Below, piece after piece: positions 1 through 10,779 of a stretch of DNA of 64,000 nt. Position 1 is the first letter of the stretch. Every line of letters starts with the position of its first letter. The notes below the pieces were generated by a model. That model saw only the letters and a list, made by a program, of their open reading frames with translations. It had not been told where the DNA came from and did no database searches. The stretch comes from Caballeronia sp. SL2Y3 (GTDB lineage: Bacteria; Pseudomonadota; Gammaproteobacteria; Burkholderiales; Burkholderiaceae), in NCBI RefSeq assembly GCF_022879575.1, contig NZ_CP084260.1, positions 868,001 through 932,000 of the forward strand, in the 5' to 3' direction. The translations under genes were made by a program, and so were the position numbers.

Positions 1-3000
1 GATGACATCTACCGACGGCCGCTGCGTGGCGAGGATCAGGTGGATGCCGGCGGCGCGCGCCTTCTGCGCGAGCCGCGCGATCAACTGCTCGATCTGCTTG
101 CCCGCAACCATCATCAGATCCGCGAGTTCGTCGATCACGACGACGATCAGCGGCAGCGTCGAAAGCGGCTCGGGCGCGTCGGGCGTCAACGAGAACGGGT
201 TCGTGAGCTTCTTGCCCGCGGCTTCGGTGTTGCGCACCTTCTGGTTGAAGCCTTGCAGGTTGCGCACGCCCACGGCCGACATCAGCCGATAACGCTTCTC
301 CATTTCGCCGACGCACCAGTTGAGCGCGTTCGACGCGAGCTTCATGTCCGTCACGACCGGCGCGAGCAGATGCGGAATGCCCTCGTAGACGGACAATTCG
401 AGCATCTTCGGGTCGATCATGATGAGGCGCACGTCCTCGGGCTTCGCCTTGAAGAGCAGCGAAAGGATCATCGCGTTGATGGCGACGGACTTGCCCGAGC
501 CGGTCGTGCCCGCGACGAGCATGTGCGGCGCTTTCGCGAGATCGGTCACGACCGGATTGCCGACGATGTCCTTGCCCATCGCGATGGTCAGGTTCGACTT
601 CGACGCGCGATACACGTCGTCTTCGAGAATCTCGGAGAGGCGGATCATCTGCCGCCGGGCGTTCGGCAATTCCAGGCCCATGCAGGTCTTGCCGGGAATC
701 GTTTCGACGACGCGAATCGACGTGAGCCCGAGCCCGCGCGACAGATCCTTCATCAGCCCGACGATCTGGCTGCCGCGCACGCCGAGCGCCGGTTCCACTT
801 CGAAGCGCGTGATGACCGGACCCGCCGACGCGCCGACGACCGTCACCGGCACCTTGAACTCCTGCAGGCGCTGTTCGATCAGTTGGCCCGTATCGGCGAG
901 GCGTTCCTCGGACACGGGCTCGACTTCGTCGGAGGCGGGTTCGAGCAGATCGAGCGTCGGCAACTCGACGGCCGACGCCTGCGGCGCGTGGAATTCGAAC
1001 TCGGTCGGCGCGAAGCCGCGCAGCGGCTGACGCGGCTCGGGAGCGGCGGCGGGGCGCGTTTCGTCGATGCTTGCGCGCGTGGATGGGGCGTCGAATGCGG
1101 GCGGCGCGGACAACACGCGCAACGTCTGCGGCTCCTGATCGAGCCAGGGCGGTGCTTCGTCGAACGACGGCTGCGGCTCGCCAGGCCCGGACAGCGCGCG
1201 GGGCAGCGGCGGCGGCAGAATGGGCGCCGAATCGAACGGATAGTCCGGTCGGTCCGGCACAGTGTCCGGTTCGATGGGCGATGCTTCGCGCTTTTCTAGC
1301 CGTGGCGTGTTCGCAGGCGTGGGCCGGTCGTCTCGCGAGACGTCGATGCTGGGAGAGGGCGCGAGATCCTGTGGGCTTGCGTGTCGCACGGCGGCCGAGT
1401 CCATGCCCAAACGCGTCGGCTCGTCCGCCAGCGGTTCGCGCATCATCCATGAGGGCGCGTGCGGCTCGCGTTCGGCATCGGAGCGTGCTTCAAGCGTGGC
1501 CGGTGCGTCAGCGACGATGTGCGCCGGCAATGATGCCGCCGGTTCCATGCTTGGCGCGTCGGCGGACGGTTCTGCGCCACGCCCGACCGTGGTCGCCGTG
1601 GACGCTTTCCATGACGGCGCATGCGGCTCACGTTCGGCATCGGAGCTTGCTTGGAGGGTCGCCGGTGCGTCAGGGACGATGTGCGCCGGCGATGTTGCCG
1701 CCGGTTCCATGCCTGGCGCGTCGGCGGGTGGTTCTGCGCGATGCCCGACCGCGGTCGCCGTGGACACTCTCCATGACGGCGCGTGCGGCTCACGTTCGGC
1801 ATCGGAGCTTGTTTGGAGAGTGGCCGGTGCGTCGGGGACGATGTGCGCCGGCGATGTTGCCGCCGGTTCCGTGCTTGGCGCGTCGGCGGGTGGTTCTGCG
1901 CCATGCCCGACCGCGGTCGCCGTGGACGCTTTCCATGACGGCGCGTGCGGCTCACGTTCGGCATCGGAGCGTGCTTCGAGCGTGGCCGGTGCATCAGGGA
2001 CGATGTGCGCCGCCGATGTTGCCGCCGGTTCCATGCTTGGCGCGTCGGCGGGTAGTGCTGCACCACGCCCGACCGCGGTCGCCGTGAACACTTCCGCGAG
2101 AGGCGTCGGCGACGGCGATGCCGTCAAAGTCGCCGGCTCGGTCGACGCGCCTTGCGCTTCCACAGCGCTCGCAAACGCGTGGACGACTTGGTGCGATACG
2201 GGCGCGTGCGCCAACGCCGTAGCGGCAGTCGCTGGCTGTAGCGCAACAGCCGGAGCCTCGTCAACCCGCGATGCTTTGCCGTCAGTCAGGCGTCGGCTAG
2301 TCTCGGCTGTCTCCGAAGCGGCGCGCGCGTCGACTGCTGATTGCGGAACGGATGCGGGCGTTTCCGCGATGCCGGGCGTTTCTTCGCCAACGTCCGAGGT
2401 TGCCATCGGCGCTTCATGCGTGCCGATGGGTTCGCTCGACGGCTCATCGGGGATCGGCGACGGCATCGAAGGCGTCGTTGCGCTCAGTTCGCGCTGGACG
2501 CGTGCACCGGCGTCCAGCATTGCCGGCGACACTTCGACCTCGCTCGCGGGCTCGCGCTGCGGCGTTCGGAATGCGGTTGATTGCAATTCATCGGCTTGTG
2601 GCGCAACGGGCGCTTCCGCACTCGCTTTACCTTGAACGGACAAGCTGGACAAGGCGGCTTCTCCGATCGGTGCAGCCGTGGCGCGCGTGTCAGACGAAGA
2701 ATCCGGCGAAGCGCGCAGCCCGAACGGCGCACGATCGCCCGAAACGCCGTCCCCCAACGCGTTCGCGGCCACCGCGCGCTCCGGAACCAGCGACGCAGCA
2801 TCGGTCGGCGGCGACGCCTGCGCCTCGTGATGACGCGCGAGACTCGCTCCTGCGAGCGACGTCCAGAGCGCCGCTTTTTCCTCGATGGAACGCAGCGTCG
2901 CCTGAATGGCGTCGGGCGCGGGCGGCGGCACAGGCGGCGAAGGCGGACGCGAGAACGCGGGCGGCGCGAAAGCCGACGAGCGTCCATCGCCTGTCATCTC

Positions 3001-4155
3001 CGTCGGCAGGGGGCGCCTTACCGGGCCACGCGATACCTGAGTCGATGTCGCCGCGGACGCCGGAACCGGGTTGCGCGCCGGCACGCCGTTCCTCGGCGCG
3101 GGAGCCGGGCCGCTCGCAAGCCCGGCGGCGCGTGCCGGCGTCGTCTGCGTGGGCTGCGTGGACATCGGCCGCTGCGGCGCCCTGGCCGACGCAGAAGAAG
3201 AACCCGTGGAAAAAGCTGCGGAACGCGTCGAAGCCGCCGCGCCGGTCTCGTTGTTGCGGCCAGGCGAGCCCGACGGCAAATTGGCGCGCGAAGCCGTCGA
3301 GCCGAGCGCCGCCGCTGCCGTCGACAGGGAATTGAGCCATCCGTCAGGCGCGACCGGCTCGACGAACGTGGACACCGGCGTGCCGGCGCGCTCGAACGCG
3401 GGGCGGCGCGAATACGCCTCCGCCGTCGCCGCGATGCTCGCCGCCGATGTCTCCGCGCCCTTCACGACGCGCCCGGCCGTCGCTGGCGGACGCCACGGCG
3501 TCGGCCGCTGATAACGTCCGCTGCGTTGCCCGGTGGGCATGCCGAGCGTCGGCTCGTCGGGCGAAGTGCGAGAGGCCATGGCATCGAAACGCTCGCCGCC
3601 GATGCCTCGCAACGGCGCATCCGCAGTCGTCGTCTCACGCGTGCGGCGCTCGCGCCAACGCATGCCGGTGGGCTGCTCGCTTGCCGGCGCGCTACGCTTC
3701 GACCTCGACTTGGCACGCTCGGGCTCGCGAGCGCGCGACTCGCGGTCGGACGGCTCGCGCGGCGTCAGCCAGCTTTGCGGAAGGCCGAAGCCGAATGCTT
3801 CGTCGGCCCAGGCGAGCACCGAACGCCAGCTGAATTCGAGGAGCCACGGCAAACTGATTGCAAGCACCGCAGCCGCGATGGCGATGGCCCCCGGCGCATG
3901 CGCGAGGCCGGCGAGCGCCCCCGCGAGCGCGCGGCCAGCGCGATTGACGTTCTGCTGTGCTTCGAGTGCGCCGGCGAGCGCGCCTTCCAGCGCTGCGCTC
4001 GACAGCAGAACGGTGAAAAAGCCGAGCCACAGGCGGATCGTGCCGGGACCGCGCAGCCCCGCGCCGCCCGGAAGCACCGATTTGACGACGCGCCAGAAGA
4101 GAGCGAGAAACCAGACGACTGATGCACCGAACCAGCCGAGAACTACCGTGTGCAT
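1..4155 (-). CDS. ftsK: DNA translocase FtsK (C-terminus beyond window edge)
   Basis: Membrane-anchored, septum-located DNA pump that moves the chromosome terminus during division. The 1385 codons visible form one open frame that leaves the window at base 1. The N-terminus has hydrophobic segments near residues 5-24, 44-62 and 90-110. A very long Pro/Ala-rich linker (about 150-1050) follows, then the RecA-like motor: Walker A GTTGSGKS at about 1216-1223 and Walker [11 protein letters not shown] at about 1338-1347. The linker carries four 54-residue tandem repeats. The start is the ATG at 4155; its ribosome site is weak and the frame stays open upstream, so a longer N-terminus is possible. Burkholderiales often carry two FtsK paralogues; this resembles the longer one. 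The gamma domain that reads KOPS would lie outside the window. Confidence 0.93.
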   Translation of the reverse strand, partial: MHTVVLGWFGASVVWFLALFWRVVKSVLPGGAGLRGPGTIRLWLGFFTVLLSSAALEGALAGALEAQQNVNRAGRALAGALAGLAHAPGAIAIAAAVLAISLPWLLEFSWRSVLAWADEAFGFGLPQSWLTPREPSDRESRAREPERAKSRSKRSAPASEQPTGMRWRERRTRETTTADAPLRGIGGERFDAMASRTSPDEPTLGMPTGQRSGRYQRPTPWRPPATAGRVVKGAETSAASIAATAEAYSRRPAFERAGTPVSTFVEPVAPDGWLNSLSTAAAALGSTASRANLPSGSPGRNNETGAAASTRSAAFSTGSSSASARAPQRPMSTQPTQTTPARAAGLASGPAPAPRNGVPARNPVPASAATSTQVSRGPVRRPLPTEMTGDGRSSAFAPPAFSRPPSPPVPPPAPDAIQATLRSIEEKAALWTSLAGASLARHHEAQASPPTDAASLVPERAVAANALGDGVSGDRAPFGLRASPDSSSDTRATAAPIGEAALSSLSVQGKASAEAPVAPQADELQSTAFRTPQREPASEVEVSPAMLDAGARVQRELSATTPSMPSPIPDEPSSEPIGTHEAPMATSDVGEETPGIAETPASVPQSAVDARAASETAETSRRLTDGKASRVDEAPAVALQPATAATALAHAPVSHQVVHAFASAVEAQGASTEPATLTASPSPTPLAEVFTATAVGRGAALPADAPSMEPAATSAAHIVPDAPATLEARSDAEREPHAPSWKASTATAVGHGAEPPADAPSTEPAATSPAHIVPDAPATLQTSSDAEREPHAPSWRVSTATAVGHRAEPPADAPGMEPAATSPAHIVPDAPATLQASSDAEREPHAPSWKASTATTVGRGAEPSADAPSMEPAASLPAHIVADAPATLEARSDAEREPHAPSWMMREPLADEPTRLGMDSAAVRHASPQDLAPSPSIDVSRDDRPTPANTPRLEKREASPIEPDTVPDRPDYPFDSAPILPPPLPRALSGPGEPQPSFDEAPPWLDQEPQTLRVLSAPPAFDAPSTRASIDETRPAAAPEPRQPLRGFAPTEFEFHAPQASAVELPTLDLLEPASDEVEPVSEERLADTGQLIEQRLQEFKVPVTVVGASAGPVITRFEVEPALGVRGSQIVGLMKDLSRGLGLTSIRVVETIPGKTCMGLELPNARRQMIRLSEILEDDVYRASKSNLTIAMGKDIVGNPVVTDLAKAPHMLVAGTTGSGKSVAINAMILSLLFKAKPEDVRLIMIDPKMLELSVYEGIPHLLAPVVTDMKLASNALNWCVGEMEKRYRLMSAVGVRNLQGFNQKVRNTEAAGKKLTNPFSLTPDAPEPLSTLPLIVVVIDELADLMMVAGKQIEQLIARLAQKARAAGIHLILATQRPSVDVI
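1448..2095 (-). repeat. Four tandem 162-bp repeats in the ftsK linker
   Basis: Near-identical units begin at about 1448, 1610, 1772 and 1934, each 162 bp (54 codons), so the frame is kept. In the FtsK frame the unit is Pro/Ala/Glu-rich, with phrases such as [21 protein letters not shown] and MEPAA. Differences between copies are mostly single substitutions, which suggests recent or homogenised duplication. The linker tethers the motor to the membrane part, so copy number would change tether length. Confidence 0.95.
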
Positions 4156-4364
4156 GCTAAGGATCGAACCAAGGTTGGATGAGACGGATGGGAGACGGCT
4201 GCCCGGTCGCGTAGTCGGCGCAATGTGCGTGTGTCGCGCACGGGCCGGGCGTATCGACTGTGCAGTTTAACGGTTGCGGGCTAAACCGGACGCGCATGGC
4301 GCAAGCGCGCAACAGTCAGCAACACTTAGCCTGTCATGTGCCGCGCGCGCGAAGCGGCGGCGAG

Positions 4365-4925
4365 TCATTCAACGCGCTGCGCGAACGTCAGCACGCCGCC
4401 GTTGTCGAGCGTCAACTGAAGCGACTGCGGCGGATTCATCTGCACGCCGCTCTTTGCGACATGCGAGAGCGCGTCCAGATAAGGTTGCTCCGCCGCGCCG
4501 CCGACGCTCGTTGGACACGCCATGCGCGTGCCGGCGAGCGCGCCGAAACTCAGCTTGCCGTCCTTGAGGACGTACGGGCCGGTGTAGCGATTGCAGCCCG
4601 AAAAGCCGCTCGCCCGGCGACGGCCGCTCTCCGTGGAAAGATCGAGCGTGATCGGCTGACCGCCCGCGGCGCGAGTCGGCACGGCGCGCGGCTGGCCGTT
4701 CGCCTCGGTCCAGCTCGTGAGTTCCCAATGCGTGTCGTCGAGCAATTGTGTCGCGGCGGGGTTATAAGGATCGGTGGGCGGCGCGCTCGCGTCCGAGTGC
4801 TTCGGCATGGCGCAGCCGCTCACGAGGCTTGCCATTAAAACAGCGACGCCAGCGCACGGCGCAAGGATTGCCAGCGGACGCGGCATCGAGCGTGGAGATA
4901 AAGCGCGGCGAAAATGCGAAGACAT
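4365..4925 (-). CDS. META/HslJ-domain lipoprotein
   Basis: Secreted lipoprotein of unknown role with one META domain, the fold found in E. coli HslJ (heat-inducible, novobiocin-related). From the chosen ATG at 4925 there is a basic start, a hydrophobic stretch and a VSGC lipobox, so the mature protein should be lipid-anchored. The META core is recognisable from the DDTHWELTSW start, the SGCNRYTGPY motif and the ending LTLDNGGVLTF. The open frame extends up to 5093, but that part has no signal-peptide character. A shorter start at 4886 would also keep the lipobox. It lies just upstream of ftsK on the same strand, with about 210 bp between them. Confidence 0.8.
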   Translation of the reverse strand: MSSHFRRALSPRSMPRPLAILAPCAGVAVLMASLVSGCAMPKHSDASAPPTDPYNPAATQLLDDTHWELTSWTEANGQPRAVPTRAAGGQPITLDLSTESGRRRASGFSGCNRYTGPYVLKDGKLSFGALAGTRMACPTSVGGAAEQPYLDALSHVAKSGVQMNPPQSLQLTLDNGGVLTFAQRVE

Positions 4926-5207
4926 CGAAAATCCCAGGACTGGCGAAAGCCGTAAGGGTACCGCACGCGTCGTATCGTTTGTCCAGCATTCAGATGCAAC
5001 AAATGGATTTGTCGCGCAGCGGACCATCGACGCGCGCGGGAATTCCCGGCGCGGACGCGAGTCCATATGCGTTGTCAATAGGCCGAATGGCATAGCAGTC
5101 GGCGGCTGCGCTGCGTGTTAACATCGCCGCCGAATCGTGACAATCGGCGTTCGAGTTATCGAAGAGACTCATTGCCGACGCACAACCGAAACGCTTCCGG
5201 AGCACGC

Positions 5208-6455
5208 ATGCAGACCGACTCAGCCGACAAGAACGCACCGCACGATATCGCCATGCGCATCGGCACGCCGCTTTCTCCGAGCGCCACGCGCGTCATGCTT
5301 CTCGGCGCGGGCGAACTGGGCAAGGAAGTGATCATCGCGCTACAGCGCCTCGGCGTCGAAGTCATCGCGGTCGATCGTTATGCGAACGCGCCGGGGCATC
5401 AGGTCGCGCACCGCGCGCATGTCATCGACATGACCGATCCCGCCGCGCTGCGCGCGCTCGTGGAACGCGAGAAGCCGCATCTGATCGTGCCCGAGATCGA
5501 GGCGATCGCCACGGACGCGCTCGCGGACATCGAGGCGTCGGGCAGCGCGACCGTCATTCCGACCGCGCGGGCCACGCAGCTCACGATGAACCGCGAAGGC
5601 ATTCGCCGGCTGGCCGCCGAAACGCTCGGCTTGCCGACTTCGCCGTATGCGTTCGCGCAATCGCTCGACGAGATGAAAGCCGCGATCGCGACCATCGGCT
5701 TTCCGTGCGTCGTGAAGCCGGTCATGTCGTCGTCGGGCAAAGGGCAGTCGGTGCTGCGCAGCGAGGCCGACGTGGAGCCGGCGTGGCAGTACGCAATGGC
5801 CGGCGGGCGCGTCAATCACGGCCGCGTGATCGTGGAGGGCTTCATCGACTTCGAATACGAGATCACGCAGCTCACCGTGCGCGCGGCGGACCCGGCGAGC
5901 GGCGAAACGCGGACTTACTTCTGCGAGCCGATCGGGCACGTTCAGGTGGCGGGCGATTACGTGGAATCCTGGCAGCCGCAGCCGATGAGCGCGGCGGCGC
6001 TGAACAAAGCCCGCGAGGTCGCCGAAAAGGTGACGACGGCGCTCGGCGGGCGCGGCCTCTTTGGCGTGGAACTGTTCGTGCGCGGTGACGACGTGTGGTT
6101 CTCCGAGGTGAGCCCACGTCCGCACGACACCGGGCTCGTCACGCTCGCGACGCAGCGTTTCTCCGAATTCGAGCTGCATGCTCGCGCGATTCTCGGGCTT
6201 CCCGTAGACCCGTCGTTGAGCACGCCGGGCGCGTCGGCGGTCATTTACGGCGGTCTGGACGAAGCGGGCATCGCCTTCGAAGGCGTGCGCGACGCGCTCT
6301 CCGTGCCGGGCGCGGACTTGCGGCTCTTCGGCAAGCCGGAGAGTTTCGTGAAGCGGCGCATGGGCGTCGCGGTGGCAACCGGCGTCGATACGGACGAGGC
6401 GCGCGAGCGCGCAAAGCTCGCGGCATCGAAGGTGCGTCCGGTTTCCACCAAGTGA
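5208..6455 (+). CDS. purT: Formate-dependent phosphoribosylglycinamide formyltransferase PurT
   Basis: Cytosolic ATP-grasp enzyme of purine synthesis that converts GAR, formate and ATP to formyl-GAR, in parallel with folate-dependent PurN. The 415-aa protein has an N-terminal Rossmann-like part ([13 protein letters not shown]), the ATP-grasp centre ([16 protein letters not shown]) and the typical C-terminal phrases [13 protein letters not shown] and [12 protein letters not shown]. Length is close to the usual 390-405. The ATG at 5208 is chosen because GGAG lies just upstream; the open frame to 5115 has no family similarity. It is divergent from the META lipoprotein. A small lipoprotein follows 31 bp after its stop. 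Confidence 0.96.
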   Translation: MQTDSADKNAPHDIAMRIGTPLSPSATRVMLLGAGELGKEVIIALQRLGVEVIAVDRYANAPGHQVAHRAHVIDMTDPAALRALVEREKPHLIVPEIEAIATDALADIEASGSATVIPTARATQLTMNREGIRRLAAETLGLPTSPYAFAQSLDEMKAAIATIGFPCVVKPVMSSSGKGQSVLRSEADVEPAWQYAMAGGRVNHGRVIVEGFIDFEYEITQLTVRAADPASGETRTYFCEPIGHVQVAGDYVESWQPQPMSAAALNKAREVAEKVTTALGGRGLFGVELFVRGDDVWFSEVSPRPHDTGLVTLATQRFSEFELHARAILGLPVDPSLSTPGASAVIYGGLDEAGIAFEGVRDALSVPGADLRLFGKPESFVKRRMGVAVATGVDTDEARERAKLAASKVRPVSTK

Positions 6456-6486
6456 CGGCAGCCGTGCGACAGACAGGAGCATTCCA

Positions 6487-6657
6487 GTGAAACGCTTTTT
6501 TCTCGCCGCGCTCGTCGCGGCATGCGTCGGGCTGTCGGGCTGCGGCCTTGCCGCCGCTCCGTGCCGGATCGCATCCGCAGGCCTGAAGATCGTGCCGGTC
6601 GTCGGTCACGTCGCGGCCGCGCCCACCGATGCGTGCGCCGACGTGATCGATCCCTGA
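6487..6657 (+). CDS. Small lipoprotein, 56 aa
   Basis: Short secreted lipoprotein starting with GTG, preceded by AGGAG at 6474-6478. It has a basic start (KRFFLAALVAA), a hydrophobic core and a lipobox ending LSGC at about residues 18-21. The mature part contains two further cysteines (APCRI, DACAD) that could form a disulfide. I recall a family of such 50-60-residue lipoproteins in Burkholderia (I believe DUF6726), function unknown. It sits between purT and the MliC-like gene and could be co-transcribed with either. Confidence 0.75.
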   Translation: MKRFFLAALVAACVGLSGCGLAAAPCRIASAGLKIVPVVGHVAAAPTDACADVIDP

Positions 6658-6694
6658 CCGGCGTGCGGTCTTCTCAACACCGAAAAACAGGACG

Positions 6695-7060
6695 ATGAAC
6701 AAGTTCCTCGCACTCTCGATCGCCTTGCCGACGGCGCTGGCCGTGCAATCGGCGCAGGCCATGCCGCTGACGGTTCCGCAGATCCAGACGGCATCGACGC
6801 AATCCACGCATTACGACTGCCGCGACGGCAAGAGCGTCACCGTGCAGTACACGACCACGCGCAATCGCCAGAGCTTCGCGGCGTTGACCGTCGACGGGCG
6901 CAAGCTCCTGTTCGTGAACGTGGTCGCCGGTTCGGGCGCGAAATACGCCGCCGATCAATATGTCTGGTGGACCAAGGGCCCGCAGGCCAACCTGTACGAC
7001 GAGATGGCCGCCAAGGATTCCCCGCCGCTGCTTGCGGACTGTCAGGCGCGCACGAAGTAG
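6695..7060 (+). CDS. MliC-family lysozyme inhibitor-like periplasmic protein
   Basis: Probable periplasmic inhibitor of C-type lysozyme. The 121-aa product has a clear signal peptide (LALSIALPTALAVQSAQA, cleavage after about residue 22) and no lipobox cysteine, so it is soluble rather than lipid-anchored. The mature part fits the MliC/PliC barrel: it opens with YDCRDGKSVTVQY, carries a central VDGRKLLF strand, has YVWWTKGPQA before the end, and closes with LADCQ, giving two cysteines for one disulfide. The ATG at 6695 lies 37 bp after the small lipoprotein gene. The family call is by motif order only. Confidence 0.8.
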   Translation: MNKFLALSIALPTALAVQSAQAMPLTVPQIQTASTQSTHYDCRDGKSVTVQYTTTRNRQSFAALTVDGRKLLFVNVVAGSGAKYAADQYVWWTKGPQANLYDEMAAKDSPPLLADCQARTK

Positions 7061-7497
7061 CCGGATGCGAGCGCGCGGCCCCGGCCGCGTGCGTCCGAAC
7101 GCTTCGAGAGGCGGTGCTACAATGTGCGGCTTTCCCGCAGTAAGAGGGCGGCGGTCGCCAGCGGACCTTCCCAGCGCCCGAGCAACCGCTGCGCAGCGGG
7201 CCGTACGCGCGGCATCAGCGCCCGGTGTCGCTAAAGCGTCATCGAAGCCGTGTTCCATTCGGGTGTGCGTCGAAGGAAGGTGCGAAACAAGTCTCGCCGC
7301 CGATGCCCGATGTCCGGCAGCCTGTCCAGTCGCGCGCCAAGGCACGCAACATGCGCACGACAAGCGTGCACCCCTAACAGATGCGTCGCGGGTCGTTCCG
7401 CGCCATCGAAACTTACGCGTGAAACGTCGAGTCGGATTCAACGATCGTTCACGCGCGCCGCATACGCGGTTTTATAGCGAAAGCCACCATAGTCACC
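7061..7497 (+). promoter_or_regulatory. Long leader upstream of the RNA helicase gene
   Basis: These 437 bp hold no convincing gene. A -10-like TACAAT lies at 7118-7123, about 375 bp before the helicase ATG; the -35 match is poor. The stretch after it is rich in self-complementary GC segments, such as the perfect dyad CCGCTGCGCAGCGG near 7187-7200. If the -10 is real, the helicase mRNA has a structured leader of more than 350 nt. Cold-shock and self-regulated helicases are known to use such leaders, so this is plausible but inferred. Confidence 0.4.
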
Positions 7498-8979
7498 ATG
7501 TCTGATTCCGTCGCCCCGAACACGTCCACCGAAGAAGCCACGGCCGCACCGACGTTCGACCAGTTCGGCTTGTCCCCCGAGATCCTCAAGGCGGTGCGCG
7601 AGTCGGGCTACACGACGCCCACGCCGATCCAGGCGCAAGCCATTCCCGTCGTGCTCTCGGGCCGCGACGTGATGGGCGCGGCTCAAACCGGCACCGGCAA
7701 GACGGCGAGCTTCTCTCTGCCGATCATCCAGCGCCTGCTGCCGAACGCCAACACCAGCGCGTCGCCTGCGCGGCATCCGGTGCGCGCGCTCATGCTCACG
7801 CCGACGCGCGAACTCGCTGATCAGGTCGCGGCGAACGTGCAGACGTATTCGAAGCACACGCCGCTGCGCAGCACGGTCGTCTTCGGCGGCGTCGACATGA
7901 ACCCGCAGTCGGAGGCACTGCGCCGCGGCGTCGAGATTCTCATCGCGACGCCGGGCCGCCTGCTCGACCACGTGCAGCAAAAGACGCTCAACCTGGGCCA
8001 GGTGCAGATGCTCGTGCTGGACGAAGCCGACCGCATGCTGGACATGGGCTTTCTGCCCGACCTGCAACGCATCCTGAATCTGCTGCCGAAGGAACGTCAG
8101 ACGCTGCTTTTTTCGGCCACGTTTTCGCCGGAAATCAAGAAGCTGGCGGCGACGTACCTGCGTAATCCGCAGACCATCGAAGTCGCGCGCAGCAATTCGA
8201 CGGCGACCAACGTGCGCCAGATCGTCTACGAGGTCCACGAGAGCGACAAGTCGGGCGCGGTCGCCCAGATCATTCGCGAGCGCGGACTGAAGCAGGTGAT
8301 CGTGTTCTGCAACAGCAAGATCGGCGCGAGCCGGCTCGCGCGCGTGCTGGAGCGCGACGGCATCGTGGCGACCGCGATTCACGGCGACCGTTCGCAGAGC
8401 GAGCGCATGCAGGCGCTCGACGCGTTCAAGCGCGGCGAGATCGAGGCGCTCGTGGCCACGGACGTCGCGGCGCGCGGTCTCGACATTGCCGAACTGCCGG
8501 CGGTCATCAACTTCGACCTGCCGTTCAACGCGGAAGATTACGTGCACCGCATCGGCCGGACGGGGCGCGCGGGCGCTTCGGGCGACGCGCTGTCGCTGTG
8601 CAGCCCGAACGAGCGCAAGCAGTTGGCCGACATCGAAAAGCTGATCAAGCGCCCGCTGGAAGTCGAGACGCTGCAGGTTGCCACGCCCATGCGGCGCGAC
8701 GCATCCCGCCGCGACGAGCGGCCGGCGCGCGGCGAGCGCACCGAGCATCGGCATGGCGCGCGGGAAGAGTCGGGTTCGCGCCGCCGCACGTCGAGCGCAT
8801 ACGACCGGCCGCGCGGGCGTCAGCAGCCGGTGGACGAATTCTTCCTGAAGCCGTATGAACCGTCGCCCTCGGCGATGAAGCGTCAAGAGGAAAGCGTTGA
8901 GCCCGAGCGCAAGAGCGTCTCGAAGCAGCCGCTGGCGGCGCTCCTGGGCGGACTCGGCATGCCGCGCAAGACGTCCTGA
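7498..8979 (+). CDS. rhlE: DEAD-box ATP-dependent RNA helicase, RhlE type
   Basis: Cytosolic RNA helicase acting in ribosome assembly and RNA turnover. The 493-aa protein has the Q motif (TPTPIQAQAIP, about 41-50), Walker A AAQTGTGKT (61-69), PTRELADQ, the DEAD box VLDEADRMLDMGF, SATFS, and the C-terminal HRIGRTGRAG. After the two RecA domains, a basic, Arg-rich tail (about 395-490) probably binds RNA. The RhlE assignment rests on the DRMLDMGF phrasing and the tail. Several paralogues exist in this group, so the exact subfamily is less certain. No strong ribosome site precedes the ATG. A strong terminator follows. Confidence 0.93.
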   Translation: MSDSVAPNTSTEEATAAPTFDQFGLSPEILKAVRESGYTTPTPIQAQAIPVVLSGRDVMGAAQTGTGKTASFSLPIIQRLLPNANTSASPARHPVRALMLTPTRELADQVAANVQTYSKHTPLRSTVVFGGVDMNPQSEALRRGVEILIATPGRLLDHVQQKTLNLGQVQMLVLDEADRMLDMGFLPDLQRILNLLPKERQTLLFSATFSPEIKKLAATYLRNPQTIEVARSNSTATNVRQIVYEVHESDKSGAVAQIIRERGLKQVIVFCNSKIGASRLARVLERDGIVATAIHGDRSQSERMQALDAFKRGEIEALVATDVAARGLDIAELPAVINFDLPFNAEDYVHRIGRTGRAGASGDALSLCSPNERKQLADIEKLIKRPLEVETLQVATPMRRDASRRDERPARGERTEHRHGAREESGSRRRTSSAYDRPRGRQQPVDEFFLKPYEPSPSAMKRQEESVEPERKSVSKQPLAALLGGLGMPRKTS

Positions 8980-9001
8980 GTTTTGCACGCGTCCATCGGA
9001 A

Positions 9002-9028
9002 CGGCAGCCCTTCGCGGCTGCCGTTTTT
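9002..9028 (+). terminator. Intrinsic terminator of the helicase gene
   Basis: Perfect 8-bp stem (CGGCAGCC at 9002-9009, GGCTGCCG at 9016-9023) with a 6-nt loop, followed by TTTTT and more T-rich sequence. It lies 23 bp after the helicase stop and just before the convergent gluQ end. Confidence 0.92.
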
Positions 9029-9032
9029 CGTT

Positions 9033-9905
9033 TTACGGCACGAATCGCTTCGCCCAGTCGGCGATGGCCCGAGCGTAGAACGCATCCAGCGAGCACGCCG
9101 CCGAGGCATCGATTCCGAGATGCCGCGCTGCCTGTGTGAGCGCGTCGAGCGGAGCGGTGGTGTCGAGCGGCGTCGCGCCGGTCTGCTTGCTGAGTTTCTC
9201 GCCGATGTCATTGTTGACGACCGGCACGTGCAGATAGGCAGGCGTCGGCATGCCGAGACAGCGCTGGAGATAGATTTGCCGGGCGGTCGAATCGAGCAGA
9301 TCCGCGCCGCGCACGATGTGCGTGATGCCCGCGTCGGCGTCATCGACGACGACTGCCAGTTGATAAGCCCACAAGCCGTCCGCGCGCTTCAGGGCGAAAT
9401 CGCCGACTTCGGTGGCGAGATCTTGCGACTGCGGCCCTTGCCAGCGATCAACGAATGTGACGCGCGCCGCGTCGCCGTCCGGCACGCGCAGCCGCCACGC
9501 GCGCGCCGGGCGGCCGTTCAGCCCGCTGCGGCACGTGCCGGGATACGCGAGCGTCGCGTGACGCGCGTGCGCATGCACGAGGGAATCGGCGATCTCGCGC
9601 CGCGTGCATCCGCAAGGATAGACGAGGCCGTCGCCTTGCAGCTGAGCGAAGGCGCGAGAGTACGCGTCGTCGCGCCGGCTCTGCCAGACGGGCGGCTCGT
9701 CGGAATGCATGCCGAAGCGGGCGAGCGTCGCAAGGATGTCGTCGGCGGCGCCGGGGACCGTGCGCGGCGAATCGACGTCCTCGATGCGCACGATCCACGT
9801 TCCGCCGTGCGCGCGGGCATCCAGAAAACTCGCGAGCGCGCTGACGAGCGATCCCGCGTGCAGCGGGCCTGTCGGCGAAGGCGCGAAGCGGCCGCGATAG
9901 ATCAT
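9033..9905 (-). CDS. gluQ: Glutamyl-Q tRNA(Asp) synthetase
   Basis: A truncated glutamyl-tRNA synthetase paralogue that attaches glutamate to queuosine at position 34 of tRNA(Asp). The 290 residues cover only the catalytic half, without an anticodon-binding domain, as expected for GluQ (YadB). Motifs: [14 protein letters not shown] (HIGH-like), a zinc site formed by CGCTRRE and the later [25 protein letters not shown], and GEKLSKQTG (KMSKS-like). The start is the ATG at 9905. Its stop nearly abuts the helicase terminator, and trhO lies just upstream on the same strand, so the two tRNA-modification genes may be co-transcribed. Confidence 0.95.
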   Translation of the reverse strand: MIYRGRFAPSPTGPLHAGSLVSALASFLDARAHGGTWIVRIEDVDSPRTVPGAADDILATLARFGMHSDEPPVWQSRRDDAYSRAFAQLQGDGLVYPCGCTRREIADSLVHAHARHATLAYPGTCRSGLNGRPARAWRLRVPDGDAARVTFVDRWQGPQSQDLATEVGDFALKRADGLWAYQLAVVVDDADAGITHIVRGADLLDSTARQIYLQRCLGMPTPAYLHVPVVNNDIGEKLSKQTGATPLDTTAPLDALTQAARHLGIDASAACSLDAFYARAIADWAKRFVP

Positions 9906-9915
9906 GTACCGAGGC

Positions 9916-10779
9916 TTAAGCCGCCTGGCCGACTTTCGCGTCCGGGTGACACGCGGGGCACGTCTCGCCCGGCTTGTAATACGGCGATTTCTGGTCTTCG
10001 ACGCTCACCACCGCGCGGCAGCCGAAGCACTGCGCGGTCGCCGTCGGCTGGAGGTTCGGATCGAGCGCGGTGCGGTAGTCGAACACGAAGCAGTCGCCGG
10101 TGTAATGCGCGCCGCCCACTTGCTCGAAGTATTTCAGAATGCCGCCTTCGAGCTGATAAACATGCTCGATGCCGACTTCCTTCATGTGAATCGCAGCTTT
10201 CTCGCAGCGAATCCCGCCGGTGCAGAACGACACCACGGTCTTGCCTTCGAGGTCCGCGCGGTTCTGCTCGATCACCTCGGGGAACTCGCTGAACTTCGTG
10301 ATGCGATAGTCGAGCGCGTTCTCGAACGTGCCGACGTCCACTTCGAACGCATTGCGCGTGTCGAGCATCACGACGGGGCGGCCGGCGTCGTCGTGACCGC
10401 GGTCGAGCCAGGCCTTGAGCGTGGGCGCATCCACGGACGGCGCGCGGCCCAGTTCCGGCTTGATCGCGGGCTTTTTCATCGTGATGATTTCGCGCTTGAG
10501 CCTCACCAGCATGCGGCGAAACGGCTGCGTCTCCGAGAAGCTCTCCTTGAACTGCAGATCGGCGAAACGGCCGCCGAAGAGGGCGTCCGTCCGAATGTAG
10601 TCGATGAACTCGCGCACTCGCGCGACCGGCCCCGCGATAAACAGATTGATGCCCTCCGGCGCAAGCAGGATCGTGCCCTTGAGGCCGAGCGCATTGCAGC
10701 GTTCGGTGACGAGCGGCCGCCACGCGGCGCCGTCCTCGATGGTGACGAATTTGTAGGCGGAGAGATTCAGTATGCTCAT
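9916..10779 (-). CDS. trhO: tRNA uridine-34 hydroxylase TrhO (rhodanese domain)
   Basis: Oxygen-dependent enzyme that makes 5-hydroxyuridine at the wobble position of some tRNAs (E. coli YceA). The N-terminal acylphosphatase-like half ([19 protein letters not shown]) is followed by a rhodanese domain with the catalytic Cys in [12 protein letters not shown] and the upstream [15 protein letters not shown]-terminal pair of CxxC motifs (CFGC and CPAC) probably binds a metal. The ATG at 10779 is preferred ([11 protein letters not shown]); an ATG seven codons upstream is also possible. It is divergent from dnaE and 10 bp upstream of gluQ. Confidence 0.92.
   Translation of the reverse strand: MSILNLSAYKFVTIEDGAAWRPLVTERCNALGLKGTILLAPEGINLFIAGPVARVREFIDYIRTDALFGGRFADLQFKESFSETQPFRRMLVRLKREIITMKKPAIKPELGRAPSVDAPTLKAWLDRGHDDAGRPVVMLDTRNAFEVDVGTFENALDYRITKFSEFPEVIEQNRADLEGKTVVSFCTGGIRCEKAAIHMKEVGIEHVYQLEGGILKYFEQVGGAHYTGDCFVFDYRTALDPNLQPTATAQCFGCRAVVSVEDQKSPYYKPGETCPACHPDAKVGQAA

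Noticed and set aside
40..1299. Plus-strand 419-codon open frame at the left edge
   Set aside because: It is antisense to the FtsK motor domain, which has intact Walker motifs on the minus strand.
7250..7477. 75-codon open frame in the helicase leader
   Set aside because: Composition is Arg/Ser-rich without any domain or ribosome site.
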